From contig JAFTVM010000102.1 of assembly GCA_017465745.1 (NCBI GenBank), forward strand, positions 1 through 33,847: DNA of 33,847 bases, in the 5' to 3' direction. The stretch comes from Oscillospiraceae bacterium. GTDB taxonomy: Bacteria; Bacillota; Clostridia; Oscillospirales; Oscillospiraceae. Of the stretch, positions 22,573 through 31,180 are shown piece by piece. Position numbers and translations under genes: made by a program. The first letter of the stretch is position 1. Each line of letters starts with the position of its first letter. The notes below the pieces were generated by a model. That model was not told the DNA's origin, searched no databases, and saw only the letters and a program-made list of their open reading frames with translations.

Positions 22573-24585
22573 ATGTACAGAATTCTGGAACTGAATCCCC
22601 AGCTGCAGTCTTTCGCCGGCGATATCGACCTGCGGATGTTCCTGTACCGGGCGACCAAGAACCGCATCCTGGGCGAGGGTCAGACCCTCAATGAGTTTGC
22701 AAACGCCCACAACTACTATGGCTTCCATCATGTCCCCGGCGGCTGGTACTACCGCGAATGGGCCCCCAGCGCCTACCAGCTGTACCTGACCGGCGAATTC
22801 AATAACTGGAACCAGACCAGCCATCCCCTGCAGAATCTGGGCGGCGGCTCCTGGGAGCTCTACCTGGAGGGCGACGACGCCCTGTGGGCCGGCTGCAAGG
22901 TCAAGACCGTGGTGGATGCCAACCTGACCCGCACCGAGCATCTGCCCCTGTTCGCCCGCCGCGTGGTCCAGGATCCCCACACCATCACCTGGTGCGCCGA
23001 GGTCCAGGACGAGCAGAACACCTTCGAATGGACCGACGCCGGTTTCGAGGGCGAAAAGCGCTTGTACATCTACGAGGCCCACATCGGCATGAGCCAGGAA
23101 GAGGGCAAGGTGGGCTCCTACCGGGAATTCGCCGACAATGTCCTGCCCCATGTGAAGAAGGCCGGCTACAACACCATCCAGCTCATGGCCATCATGGAGC
23201 ATCCCTACTACGGCTCCTTCGGCTACCAGGTCTCCAATTTCTTCGCCGCCTCCTCCTGGTTCGGCAAGCCCGAGGATCTCAAGTACCTGGTCAACACCGC
23301 CCACAATATGGGCATCCGGGTCCTGCTGGATGTGGTGCACTCCCACGCCGTCAAGAACACCGCCGAGGGCATCAACATGTTCGACGGCACCGAGTGGCAG
23401 TTCTTCCACTCCGGTCCCAAGGGCGACCATCCCGCCTGGGGCACCAAGTGCTTCGACTACGGCAAGACCGGCGTGCTGCACTTCCTGCTTTCCAACCTGA
23501 AGTTCTGGATGACCGAGTACCATTTCGACGGCTTCCGCTTCGACGGCATCACCTCCATGCTCTACCACGACCATGGCCTGGGTACCGATTTTAATGACAA
23601 CTCCAAGTACTTCTCCTACAACACCCACACCGAAGCCATCACCTATCTGCAGCTGGCCAACGAGCTGATCCGCGAGGTCAATCCCAAGGCCATCACCATC
23701 GCCGAGGATATGTCCGGTATGCCCGGCATGTGCCTACCCATCGAGGACGGCGGCATCGGCTTCGACTACCGCCTGGGTATGGGCCTGCCCGATATGTGGA
23801 TCAAGGCCGTGAAGCAGCAGGACGAGTTCTGGGACATCTTCAAGATGTGGTGCGACATGTGCCTGCGCCGTCCCGGCGAGGGGACTGTTGCCTACGTGGA
23901 ATCCCACGACCAGGCCCTGGTGGGCGACCAGACCATGATCTTCCGCCTGGCAGGCGCTTCCATGTACACCGACATGGAGACCGGCACCCACAATCCCGTT
24001 GTGGACCGCGCCATCGCCCTGCACAAGATGATCCGCATCTTCACCCTGGGCGCCGGCGGCGAGGGCTACCTGAACTTCATGGGCAACGAATTCGGCCATC
24101 CCGAATGGATCGACTTCCCCCGGGAGGGCAACGGCTGGAGCTTCCACTACTGCCGCCGCCAGTGGAGCCTGAAGAACAACGAAAATCTGAAGTACCAGTG
24201 GCTGGACGCCTTCGATCACGACATGATCCACCTGACCAAGGATACCGACATGTTCGCCGAGCGGATGGGCAACCTGCTGCTGATGAAGTCCCCCGAGCAG
24301 ACCATCGTCTTCTCCAGGAAGGACCTGATGTTCGCCCTGAACTTCTCCCCCGCCAATTCTCTGACCAATGTGCTGGTTCCCCTGCCTGCCAAGGCCGACT
24401 ACGAGGTGGCCATGTGCTCTGACGACGTCAAGTACGGCGGCCAGGGTCTGGTGGAGCACATGACCTACACCGCCAAGACCTTCGACGGCCAGCATTTCGT
24501 GGAACTGTACATCCCCGCCCGGACCGCCATCGTCCTGCGGGAAGTTCCCGGCAGCCGTGAAAAGTACGCTGCGGAGCTGGCATAG
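22573..24585 (+). CDS. glgB: 1,4-alpha-glucan branching enzyme, eukaryotic-type (GH13_8-like)
   Basis: A 670-residue enzyme that makes alpha-1,6 branches in glycogen. An N-terminal CBM48 module (YYREWAPSAYQLYLTGEFNNW, residues 59-79 in part) precedes the GH13 barrel. Catalytic blocks are DVVHSH (253-258), GFRFDG with nucleophile D324, AEDMSG with acid E378, and ESHDQ with D446. Blocks such as TSMLYHDHG and NFMGNEFGHPEWIDFPREGN are those of animal, plant and fungal branching enzymes rather than E. coli GlgB. It stands alone, with no glgC, glgA or glgP beside it. The stop is TAG, followed in frame by 25 coding-like codons. Confidence 0.92.
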   Translation: MYRILELNPQLQSFAGDIDLRMFLYRATKNRILGEGQTLNEFANAHNYYGFHHVPGGWYYREWAPSAYQLYLTGEFNNWNQTSHPLQNLGGGSWELYLEGDDALWAGCKVKTVVDANLTRTEHLPLFARRVVQDPHTITWCAEVQDEQNTFEWTDAGFEGEKRLYIYEAHIGMSQEEGKVGSYREFADNVLPHVKKAGYNTIQLMAIMEHPYYGSFGYQVSNFFAASSWFGKPEDLKYLVNTAHNMGIRVLLDVVHSHAVKNTAEGINMFDGTEWQFFHSGPKGDHPAWGTKCFDYGKTGVLHFLLSNLKFWMTEYHFDGFRFDGITSMLYHDHGLGTDFNDNSKYFSYNTHTEAITYLQLANELIREVNPKAITIAEDMSGMPGMCLPIEDGGIGFDYRLGMGLPDMWIKAVKQQDEFWDIFKMWCDMCLRRPGEGTVAYVESHDQALVGDQTMIFRLAGASMYTDMETGTHNPVVDRAIALHKMIRIFTLGAGGEGYLNFMGNEFGHPEWIDFPREGNGWSFHYCRRQWSLKNNENLKYQWLDAFDHDMIHLTKDTDMFAERMGNLLLMKSPEQTIVFSRKDLMFALNFSPANSLTNVLVPLPAKADYEVAMCSDDVKYGGQGLVEHMTYTAKTFDGQHFVELYIPARTAIVLREVPGSREKYAAELA

Positions 24586-24663
24586 GAGGCCGCTGAAAAG
24601 GCCGCAGCCGAAGCAGCCGCCAAGGCAAAGGAAACCAAGACCAAAGAAAAGACCGCTGAATAA
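24586..24663 (+). other. In-frame Ala/Lys/Glu-rich extension after the glgB TAG
   Basis: Reading on through TAG 24583-24585 gives 25 codons before TAA 24661-24663. They encode only E, A, K and T with C/G-biased third positions, like tails seen on other clostridial proteins. The terminator follows the TAA, not the TAG, at normal distance. It is probably a former C-terminal tail cut off by a nonsense change, or alternatively a readthrough product. Confidence 0.6.
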
Positions 24664-24672
24664 ATAACGAAA

Positions 24673-24706
24673 GGGACTTCCCACACCGGGAAGTCCCTCT
24701 TTTTTA
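24673..24706. terminator. Bidirectional terminator between glgB and agcS paralogue
   Basis: GGGACTTCCC (24673-24682) pairs with GGGAAGTCCC (24688-24697) around ACACC, followed by TCTTTTTTT. It begins 10 bases after the TAA; on the minus strand it lies just past the symporter stop codon. Confidence 0.9.
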
Positions 24707-26083
24707 TTGCAGCTTGCGGATTTCGTTGTATTCCTCCAGCACCCTGACGGCCTGGCCGGACATGGGGATAATGGCGATCATATTGAACACAGTCATCAGG
24801 CCGATGCCGATGTCGCCCAGATCCCAGACGAAGGTATAGGCGGCAAGGCCGCCGATGAACAGCATCACCAGAGCCAGCAGCTTGAAGATCAGCTGGGGCT
24901 TGGTGCCGTCGCCGAAGAGGAACGCCACATTGCTCCGGGCGTAGTACAGCACGCCAACAAAGGTGGAGAAGCTGAACAGCCACAGCGTCACGGCGATGAA
25001 CACCACGCCGATATCGCCGAAGTGATGGCGCATGGCTTCCTGCAGCAGTTCCATCCCCTGCAGGCCCGCGATCTTGTCCTGGGGAGCCAGCAGCATGATC
25101 ATGGCGGTGCAGGAGCAGATGACGATGGTATCGATGAAGACGCCAAAAGCCTGCAGCAGGCCCGCCTTGGCGGGGTGGCTCACGTTGGCAGCCGCGGCGG
25201 CGCAGGGAGCGGAGCCGGAGCCTGCCTCATTGGAGAACAGACCGCGCTTGACGCCGTTCATCAGGGCCGCGCCGAAGCCGCCCGCCACCATCTGCCGCAG
25301 ACCGAAAGCCTCCTGGAAAATCCGGGTGAAAACTTCAGGCAGCAGGGGAGCATTAACAATGATGACGTAAATCGTGACCAGGAAATAGAACACCGCCATG
25401 ACGGGCACCATGATATCCAGCACCTTGACCGTGGCGTTTTTCCGCAGGACGATGACCGCCGCCAGCGCCACCAGGAACACCGTGGACCAGATGGGCGGGA
25501 TCTGGAAAGCGTTCTCAAAGGCGGAGGACACGGAATTGCCGATGACCTGGCTGACGCCGCACCAGCACAGCAGGCCGGACAGGGCGAAGAGAATGGCGAT
25601 GATGCTCTTCTTTCCGTTTCTTCCCAGGAAATTCTGCAGATAGTAAGCAGGACCGCCCCGGTAGCCGCCGTAGATGGGATCCTCCTGCTTGTGGATCTGG
25701 GCCAGGACAGCTTCGACATAGGCGGTGGAGGAACCGATGATGGCGGTGATCCACATCCAGAACACCGCACCCGCACCGCCGGCGGAGACCGCCGCCACCA
25801 CACCCACCATGTTGCCCATGCCCACACGGGTGGCGGTGGACACGATCAGTGCCTGCAGGCCGGACAGCGCGTCCTTCTTGTCGGGATTCTTCTTCTCCAC
25901 GGAGAGGCGCAGCATCTCCGGGAAGAACCGGAACAGGACGAACTTGGTGCGGAAGGTGAAGAAAACACCGGCGGGGATCAGGATCAGCACCAGCAGCGAA
26001 ATGCCGATGGAACTGCCGCCGGGCAGGGGGATCGTGATCAGATCGCCCCACAGCAGATTATAAAGAGCCGTGATAATAGCCAT
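24704..26083 (-). CDS. Alanine/glycine:cation symporter, AgcS family (paralogue A)
   Basis: A 459-residue sodium (or proton) coupled amino acid carrier with about ten to eleven membrane segments. Family blocks include STATRVGMGNMVGVVAAVSAG, WITAIIGSSTAYVEA, GGYRGGPAYYLQ, and NGVKRGLFSNEAGSGSAP near residue 280. The family imports alanine or glycine, in some members D-alanine. It is strikingly similar to the second copy at 29606-31015, by eye about four in five residues; one visible difference is GAGSGSAP here versus GAGCGSAP there. Monocistronic with its own promoter; GGAG precedes the start. Confidence 0.92.
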   Translation of the reverse strand: MAIITALYNLLWGDLITIPLPGGSSIGISLLVLILIPAGVFFTFRTKFVLFRFFPEMLRLSVEKKNPDKKDALSGLQALIVSTATRVGMGNMVGVVAAVSAGGAGAVFWMWITAIIGSSTAYVEAVLAQIHKQEDPIYGGYRGGPAYYLQNFLGRNGKKSIIAILFALSGLLCWCGVSQVIGNSVSSAFENAFQIPPIWSTVFLVALAAVIVLRKNATVKVLDIMVPVMAVFYFLVTIYVIIVNAPLLPEVFTRIFQEAFGLRQMVAGGFGAALMNGVKRGLFSNEAGSGSAPCAAAAANVSHPAKAGLLQAFGVFIDTIVICSCTAMIMLLAPQDKIAGLQGMELLQEAMRHHFGDIGVVFIAVTLWLFSFSTFVGVLYYARSNVAFLFGDGTKPQLIFKLLALVMLFIGGLAAYTFVWDLGDIGIGLMTVFNMIAIIPMSGQAVRVLEEYNEIRKLQ

Positions 26084-26115
26084 AACTACTCCTTCATTTT
26101 TATGTATTTTGACCG

Positions 26116-26144
26116 ATTATAGCAGATGTCACTGCATAAGGCAA
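26116..26144 (-). promoter_or_regulatory. Promoter of AgcS paralogue A
   Basis: TTGCCT (26139-26144), 17-bp spacer, TATAAT (26116-26121) on the minus strand. The stretch GC-TATAAT also precedes paralogue B. Confidence 0.65.
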
Positions 26145-26233
26145 CCCTTTTTGCCACTTTTCGCCTGAATTTCTGCAAATTTTCTGTCATTTTCAGCGTC
26201 CCTTCAGGGAAGACTGCGAATGAGGTGATCGCA

Positions 26234-26491
26234 ATGGCAAAGCAGGGCATGAAGCGCCCCGGGGTGACCCATACCCATCCGAGAAATGAAGTATCCCCCG
26301 TTCCCCAGATTCAGGGAAAAGCAAAATCCGGTAAAAAGAAAGCCGCTCCCATCATCGCGGAGACGATGGGGGCTGCGCAGAAGGTCTGGCATGAAACGCC
26401 GATCCCCAAGGCCCACGGCATCATTGACACCGACCTGGCCCGGGACAATCTGGAGAATGACATGACATTTGCGGATCTGCAGGATCTGTAA
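26234..26491 (+). CDS. Small conserved-looking hypothetical protein (85 residues)
   Basis: I start at ATG 26234, which follows GAGGTGATCGC; a longer frame from 26126 overlaps the opposite promoter. The 85-residue product has a basic N-terminal half (KRPGVTHTHPRNE, then GKAKSGKKKAAP) and an acidic C-terminus (IDTDLARDNLENDMTFADLQ). No signal peptide or membrane segment. C/G-biased third positions support real coding. It is isolated on the plus strand among minus-strand transporters. Function unknown. Confidence 0.65.
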   Translation: MAKQGMKRPGVTHTHPRNEVSPVPQIQGKAKSGKKKAAPIIAETMGAAQKVWHETPIPKAHGIIDTDLARDNLENDMTFADLQDL

Positions 26492-26497
26492 AAAGAA

Positions 26498-26672
26498 GCA
26501 TGTCATTCCGAACCACAGTGCCGCAGCACATACAGCGTGCAACCGCCAACGGCGGCTCTTCGCGCGCAGCAGTGCGCACACTGGTGTGGAAATCCCCCAC
26601 GGTTTTTAGATACGTGCCTAAAAATCCAGGGGATTGCCACACCAGCCTGCGGGCCGGTTCGAAATGACATGC
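26498..26672. mobile_element. 175-bp MITE-like element
   Basis: Terminal inverted repeats of 17 bp match at 16 positions: GCATGTCATTCCGAACC (26498-26514) and GGTTCGAAATGACATGC (26656-26672). Inside is a second long palindrome with arms TGGTGTGG-A-AATCCCC and GGGGATT-G-CCACACCA (about 26582-26643), itself enclosing TTTTTAG/CCTAAAAA. There is no coding capacity. The structure is that of a non-autonomous miniature element. It sits right after the 85-residue ORF and just past the stop of the ABC ATPase gene, where it may also serve as terminator. Confidence 0.75.
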
Positions 26673-26682
26673 ATTTTCATTT

Positions 26683-27477
26683 TCAGGACAGCACCATCTT
26701 GTCGTCCACTTCGTCGGAGCCGGAGGCCTGGCTGAACAGATTCAGCAGCTGCTCCACGGTGAGGTTCTTCTTCTCCTCGCCGGCGACGTCGACGGCGATG
26801 TGGCCGTTGTACATCATGATCAGGCGGTCGCCGTACTGGATGGCGTCGCGCATGTTGTGGGTGATCATCATGGTGGTCAGGCCGCTGCGGGAGACGATTC
26901 TTTGGGTGGCTTCCAGAACCTTGGCAGCGGTCTTGGGATCCAGGGCGGCGGTGTGCTCGTCCAGCAGCAGGAGCTTGGGCTGCTGCAGCGTGGCCATCAG
27001 CAGTGTCAGCGCCTGGCGCTGACCGCCGGACAGGAGGCCGACCTTACTGGTCATGCGGTCTTCCAGACCCAGATCCAGGATCTTCAGCTGCTCCCGGTAG
27101 TTTTCCCGCTCGGCCTTGGAAATACCGGCGCGCAGGCCCCGGGGCTTGCCCCGGCGGGCGGCCAGAGCCAGATTCTCCTCGATCTGCATGGTGGCGGCGG
27201 TGCCCATCATGGGATCCTGGAACACGCGGCCGATATACTTGGCCCGCTTGTATTCGGGCAGATGGGTGACATCGATGTCGTCGATGAGGATCCTTCCCTC
27301 ATCCACTTCCCAGACGCCTGCCACGGCGTTGAGCATGGTGGACTTGCCTGCGCCGTTGCCGCCAATGACGGTGACGAACTCGCCCTTGCGCAGGTGCAGG
27401 TTCAGGCCGTTGAGGGCGACCTTTTCGTTGATGGTGCCGGCATTGAATACCTTGACCACATTTTCGATCTTAAGCAT
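26683..27477 (-). CDS. ABC transporter ATPase (partner of PF04392-type system)
   Basis: A 264-residue ABC ATPase with Walker A GGNGAGKST (39-47), Q-loop in VFQDPMMG (~85-92), signature LSGGQ (149-153), Walker B LLLLDE (169-174) and switch His207 in ITHNMRDA. It overlaps the permease gene by eight bases, so the two are translationally coupled. With the binding lipoprotein and permease it forms a TrpXYZ-like uptake system whose known or predicted cargo in other Firmicutes is aromatic amino acids or other small molecules. Cargo here is not determined. Confidence 0.92.
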   Translation of the reverse strand: MLKIENVVKVFNAGTINEKVALNGLNLHLRKGEFVTVIGGNGAGKSTMLNAVAGVWEVDEGRILIDDIDVTHLPEYKRAKYIGRVFQDPMMGTAATMQIEENLALAARRGKPRGLRAGISKAERENYREQLKILDLGLEDRMTSKVGLLSGGQRQALTLLMATLQQPKLLLLDEHTAALDPKTAAKVLEATQRIVSRSGLTTMMITHNMRDAIQYGDRLIMMYNGHIAVDVAGEEKKNLTVEQLLNLFSQASGSDEVDDKMVLS

Positions 27478-28429
27478 GACGGGTTCCTCCCTTCTTCAGC
27501 TTGGCGTGGCGCTTGCCCGTCAGGTAAGGCACCGTCAGGAATGCGGCGACCACCAGGGCAGTCAGCAGCTTCAGGTCGGTGGATTCCAGACCCAGCCGCA
27601 GCACCAGGGTGATGACCACGTAGTAGATGATGGCGCCCAGACACACGGAAACCATCTTGGCGGCGAAATTGGCGAAACGCTTGAATACCACTTCGCCGAT
27701 GATGACGGCAGCCAGGCCGATGACGATGGCACCGCGGCCCATATCCACGGTGGCGCTGCCCTGATACTGGGCCAGCAGGGCGCCGGACAGAGCCACGAGA
27801 CCGTTGCTGACCACCAGTGCCAGCACCTTGCCGGAATCGGTGTTGATGCCCTGGGCCCGGGCCATGTTCTGGTTGGCGCCGGTGGCACGCAGGGAGCAGC
27901 CCAGCTCCGTGCCGAAGAACCAATACAGGCCCGCAATCAGGGCAAGGACCACGATCAGCAGCAGGAAGATGGGGTTGTTCTCCTCCAGCTTCCAGCTCAG
28001 CTCCAGGCTCCGCACGAACCGGGAGGAAAGCAGGAGGTCCTGGTTGTCAACGCTGAGGGCGACGGTGGCCTTGGTGTTGGCGTCAGAACCGATGGCCATG
28101 ATCCGAAGATTCAGGGAATACAGCGCCAGCTGGGTCAGGATGCCGGACAGGATGGCGGGGATACCGCACATCGTGTGGAAAATGCCTGTTGCCAGACCGG
28201 CCAGCATACCGGCGAGAACTGCCAGCAGCACGGCCAGCCAGGGGTTCATACCAAGGCTGATGCAGATGGCGGCCACAGCACCGCCGGTGGCCAGAGAGCC
28301 GTCCACCGTCAGGTCGGCAATGTCGAGAATACGATAGGTAATGTATACGCCGATGGCCATGATGCCCCAGGCGAGGCCCTGGCCAAAAGCGCCGGGCAGT
28401 GAATTGATGAAAGATATGATAACGTTCAT
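27470..28429 (-). CDS. ABC transporter permease (LivH/RbsC-like fold)
   Basis: A 319-residue permease with about eight to ten membrane segments. It has the BPD_transp_2 family layout: GQGLAWGIMAIGVYITYRIL, then DLTVDGSLATGGAVAA, and RATGANQNMARAQGI before the last membrane pairs. This permease class pairs with PF04392-type binding proteins. It begins 15 nt after the lipoprotein gene and overlaps the ATPase gene. A single permease serves two candidate binding proteins in the window. Confidence 0.92.
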   Translation of the reverse strand: MNVIISFINSLPGAFGQGLAWGIMAIGVYITYRILDIADLTVDGSLATGGAVAAICISLGMNPWLAVLLAVLAGMLAGLATGIFHTMCGIPAILSGILTQLALYSLNLRIMAIGSDANTKATVALSVDNQDLLLSSRFVRSLELSWKLEENNPIFLLLIVVLALIAGLYWFFGTELGCSLRATGANQNMARAQGINTDSGKVLALVVSNGLVALSGALLAQYQGSATVDMGRGAIVIGLAAVIIGEVVFKRFANFAAKMVSVCLGAIIYYVVITLVLRLGLESTDLKLLTALVVAAFLTVPYLTGKRHAKLKKGGTRHA

Positions 28430-28444
28430 TCGTTTCCTCCGAGT

Positions 28445-29404
28445 TTATTCCACAGCCTTGTAGCCTTCGGGAATGGTGATGCCCAGCAGCTCACAATTGG
28501 CAGGGTTGTACATTTTCACGGCTTCGCCGGCGGGACGGACAGCCATGGTGGAGATGTCGGCTTCGCCGGTGAGGATCTGCGCGGCCATTTCGCCGGTGGC
28601 CAGACCCAGTTCATAATAGCTGATGGAGAAGGTCGCCACACCGGCAGCGGCACAGGTGGATGCATCGCCGGTCACCACAGGAACGCCGGCGGGCAGAACC
28701 ACGTTGGCGATGTTCTCGGTGTAGGTGGCGCAGATGTTGTCGGTGGGGATGTAGATGACGTCGGACTCGTCGCTGGCGTCCTGAACAACGGCGGACAGGT
28801 CATTGACGTCGGCAAAGGAGAACCGGGTGCACCGGTAGCCCATGTCAGTCAGGAAGCGCTCCATCAGGTCAATCTGATAGACAGAGTTGGGTTCGCCGGA
28901 GCAGTACAGCAGACCTATTTTTTCTGCGTCGGGGAACAGCTCGGCGATGACGGCCGCCTGCATATCCACAGGCGCCAGGTCGGCGGTACCGGAGACATTG
29001 CCTCCAACCGTGCCGGTCCATTCGGTCATATTCAGCGCAGCGGCATAATCGGTGACGGAGGTGCCAAGAATGGGAATATCACCGGTGGCAGCGGCCGCGA
29101 CCTGCAGGGGCACCGTGGCGTTGGCCAGGATCAGATCCACATTCTCCGCAATAAAGCCGTCGATGATGGCGCCGCAGTTGGTATATTCGCCGGCAGCGTT
29201 CTGGTGCCGGAATTCCACATTCTCTGCCCCCAGAGCGGCGATGACGGCATCCTGAAAGCCTTCGGATGCCTGATCCAGCGAGGAGTGCTTGTTCATCTGG
29301 CAGATACCGATCACATATTTGCCGTCGTTCCGAGCCGTCCCGCCGCAGGCGGCCAGGGACAGGAGCATCGCAGCAGCCAGCGCAATTGCGAGGGTCTTCT
29401 TCAT
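28445..29404 (-). CDS. ABC substrate-binding lipoprotein, PF04392-like (copy 1)
   Basis: I choose ATG 29404, which has GGAGA upstream, giving 319 residues. The signal MKKTLAIALAAAMLL ends in lipobox LAAC (Cys20). The mature part matches the TrpX/ABC_sub_bind family: VIGICQMNKHSSLDQASEGF, then DLILANATVPLQ, DIPILGTSVTDY, EKIGLLYCSGEPNSVYQ and DVIYIPTDN. It heads the lipoprotein-permease-ATPase operon. By eye about two-thirds identical to the stand-alone copy at 31181-32158. Confidence 0.92.
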   Translation of the reverse strand: MKKTLAIALAAAMLLSLAACGGTARNDGKYVIGICQMNKHSSLDQASEGFQDAVIAALGAENVEFRHQNAAGEYTNCGAIIDGFIAENVDLILANATVPLQVAAAATGDIPILGTSVTDYAAALNMTEWTGTVGGNVSGTADLAPVDMQAAVIAELFPDAEKIGLLYCSGEPNSVYQIDLMERFLTDMGYRCTRFSFADVNDLSAVVQDASDESDVIYIPTDNICATYTENIANVVLPAGVPVVTGDASTCAAAGVATFSISYYELGLATGEMAAQILTGEADISTMAVRPAGEAVKMYNPANCELLGITIPEGYKAVE

Positions 29405-29470
29405 ATAGATTGTCTCCTTTTGTTTTCGGTCGAAATACGTTTTTGCGTATAGCGTGGACTTTACTGTCAT

Positions 29471-29499
29471 AATATACACCGACGAAAAATGAAAGTCAA
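29471..29499 (-). promoter_or_regulatory. Promoter of ABC importer operon
   Basis: TTGACT (29494-29499), 17-bp spacer, TATATT (29471-29476) on the minus strand. The ~65-nt leader contains the small inverted repeat ATACG-N5-CGTAT but no T-box or known riboswitch. Confidence 0.7.
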
Positions 29500-29572
29500 T
29501 GGATAAATATAAATTTTTATCGAATAAATTGTATGTAGTTGTAGGCGCACCGGTTTTTCGGCTCCGGGGAGC

Positions 29573-29604
29573 AAAAAACGGAACCCCGCAGGGTTCCGTT
29601 TTTT
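29573..29604. terminator. Perfect bidirectional terminator of AgcS paralogue B
   Basis: AAAAAACGGAACCC (29573-29586) pairs perfectly with GGGTTCCGTTTTTT (29591-29604) around CGCA. It begins one base past the symporter stop codon. Confidence 0.92.
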
Positions 29605-29605
29605 C

Positions 29606-31015
29606 TCAGCGCTTTCGCAGCTGTTCGTATTCTTTCAGAGCCTTCACAGCCTGACCGGACATGGGGATAATGGCCAGCATGTTGAACACGGTCATCAGAC
29701 CAATACCGAGATCGCCCAGATCCCAGACAAAGGTGTAGGCAGCCAGACCGCCGATGAACAGCATCAGCAGTGCCCACAGCTTGAAGATAAACTGCGCCTT
29801 CATGCTGTCACCGAAGAGGAACGCCACGTTGCTCCGGGCGTAGTAGAGAACGCCCACGAAGGTGGAGAAGCTGAACAGCCACAAGGTCACGGCGATGAAG
29901 ATCACGCCGATATCGCCGAAGTGGCAGCGCATGGCTTCCTGCAGCAGCTGCATCCCCTCCAGCCCTGCGATCTTGTCCTGGGGGGCCAGCAGCATGATCA
30001 TGGAGGTACAGGTGCAGATGACGATGGTGTCGATGAACACACCGAAGGACTGCAGCAGGCCCGCCTTGGCGGGGTGGTCCACGTTGGCGGCGGCAGCAGC
30101 ACAGGGAGCGGAGCCGCAGCCGGCTTCGTTGGAGAAGAGGCCCCGCTTGACGCCGTTCATCAGCGCAGCGCCGAATCCGCCGGCCACCATCTGCCGCAGG
30201 CCAAAGGCCTCCTCAATGATCCGGGTGAAGACAGCGGGCAGCGCGGAAGCGTTGGTGATTATGATGTAGAAGGTCACCAGGATATAGAATACCGCCATAA
30301 TGGGAACCATAATATCCAGCACCTTCATGGTAGCGTTCTTGCGCAGGACGATGACCGCCGCAAGGGCCACCAGAACCACCGTAGACCAGATGGGCGGAAT
30401 GTTGAAGGCATTCTCCAGGGAGGAGGACACGGAATTTCCGATGACCTGGCTGATGCCGCACCAGCATACCAGACATGCCAGACCGAACAGAATGGCCAGG
30501 ATATGCTTTTTGCCGCCCTTGCCGTAGAAGTTCTGCAGATAATGGGTGGGGCCGCCCCGGTAGCCGCCGTAGATGGGATCCTTTTCCTTATGCAGCTGGG
30601 CCAGGGTGGCTTCCACAAAGGCGGTGGAGGAACCCACAAGAGCAGTGATCCACATCCAGAACACGGCGCCCGCGCCGCCGGCAGAGATCGCCGCCACAAC
30701 GCCCACCATGTTGCCCATGCCTACCCGGGTGGCCGTGGAGAGGATCAGCGCCTGCAGACCGGACAGGGCGTCCTTTTGCTTCTCGTCCTTCTCCTCGAAG
30801 GACAGGCGCACCATCTCCGGGAAGAGACGGATCAGAGGAAATCTGGTGCGGATGGTGAAGAAAATACCGGCTGGGATCAGGAGCAGCACCAGCAGGGAAA
30901 TACCGATGGAACTGCCGCCGGGCAGGGGAATCGTGATCAGATCGCCCCACAGCAGATTCATGACCGCTTTGAAAACAGCCATCAGCAGGTTGGAAATTGC
31001 CGTGATAATTGCCAT
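29606..31015 (-). CDS. Alanine/glycine:cation symporter, AgcS family (paralogue B)
   Basis: A 469-residue carrier, about ten residues longer at the N-terminus (NLLMAVFKAVMNLL) than paralogue A and otherwise nearly collinear with it. The motifs STATRVGMGNMVGVVAAISAG, GGYRGGPTHYLQ and LFSNEAGCGSAP are intact. It lies between the two PF04392-type lipoprotein genes, with its own promoter and terminator, so it is a separate transcription unit. The pair probably arose by duplication, perhaps to separate expression conditions or substrates (alanine versus glycine); that is inference. Confidence 0.92.
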   Translation of the reverse strand: MAIITAISNLLMAVFKAVMNLLWGDLITIPLPGGSSIGISLLVLLLIPAGIFFTIRTRFPLIRLFPEMVRLSFEEKDEKQKDALSGLQALILSTATRVGMGNMVGVVAAISAGGAGAVFWMWITALVGSSTAFVEATLAQLHKEKDPIYGGYRGGPTHYLQNFYGKGGKKHILAILFGLACLVCWCGISQVIGNSVSSSLENAFNIPPIWSTVVLVALAAVIVLRKNATMKVLDIMVPIMAVFYILVTFYIIITNASALPAVFTRIIEEAFGLRQMVAGGFGAALMNGVKRGLFSNEAGCGSAPCAAAAANVDHPAKAGLLQSFGVFIDTIVICTCTSMIMLLAPQDKIAGLEGMQLLQEAMRCHFGDIGVIFIAVTLWLFSFSTFVGVLYYARSNVAFLFGDSMKAQFIFKLWALLMLFIGGLAAYTFVWDLGDLGIGLMTVFNMLAIIPMSGQAVKALKEYEQLRKR

Positions 31016-31047
31016 ATAGATTCCTTCTTTTTTGATTGGATTTATTT

Positions 31048-31075
31048 ATTATAGCAGGATTATTTCGTGATGCAA
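31048..31075 (-). promoter_or_regulatory. Promoter of AgcS paralogue B
   Basis: TTGCAT (31070-31075), 16-bp spacer, TATAAT (31048-31053) on the minus strand. Confidence 0.7.
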
Positions 31076-31130
31076 TACATTTTTCCATATTGTGGATACA
31101 GACTGCAATTTTCTTTTATGCCATCCGTCC

Positions 31131-31165
31131 AAAAAAAGACGGGACGCATTTCGCATCCCGTCTTT
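31131..31165 (-). terminator. Terminator of stand-alone binding-protein gene
   Basis: AAAGACGGGA (31165-31156, minus strand) pairs with TCCCGTCTTT (31144-31135), with TTTTTTT continuing to 31131; 15 bases after the stop codon. Confidence 0.9.
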
Positions 31166-31180
31166 ATTCATGAAGTTGGA

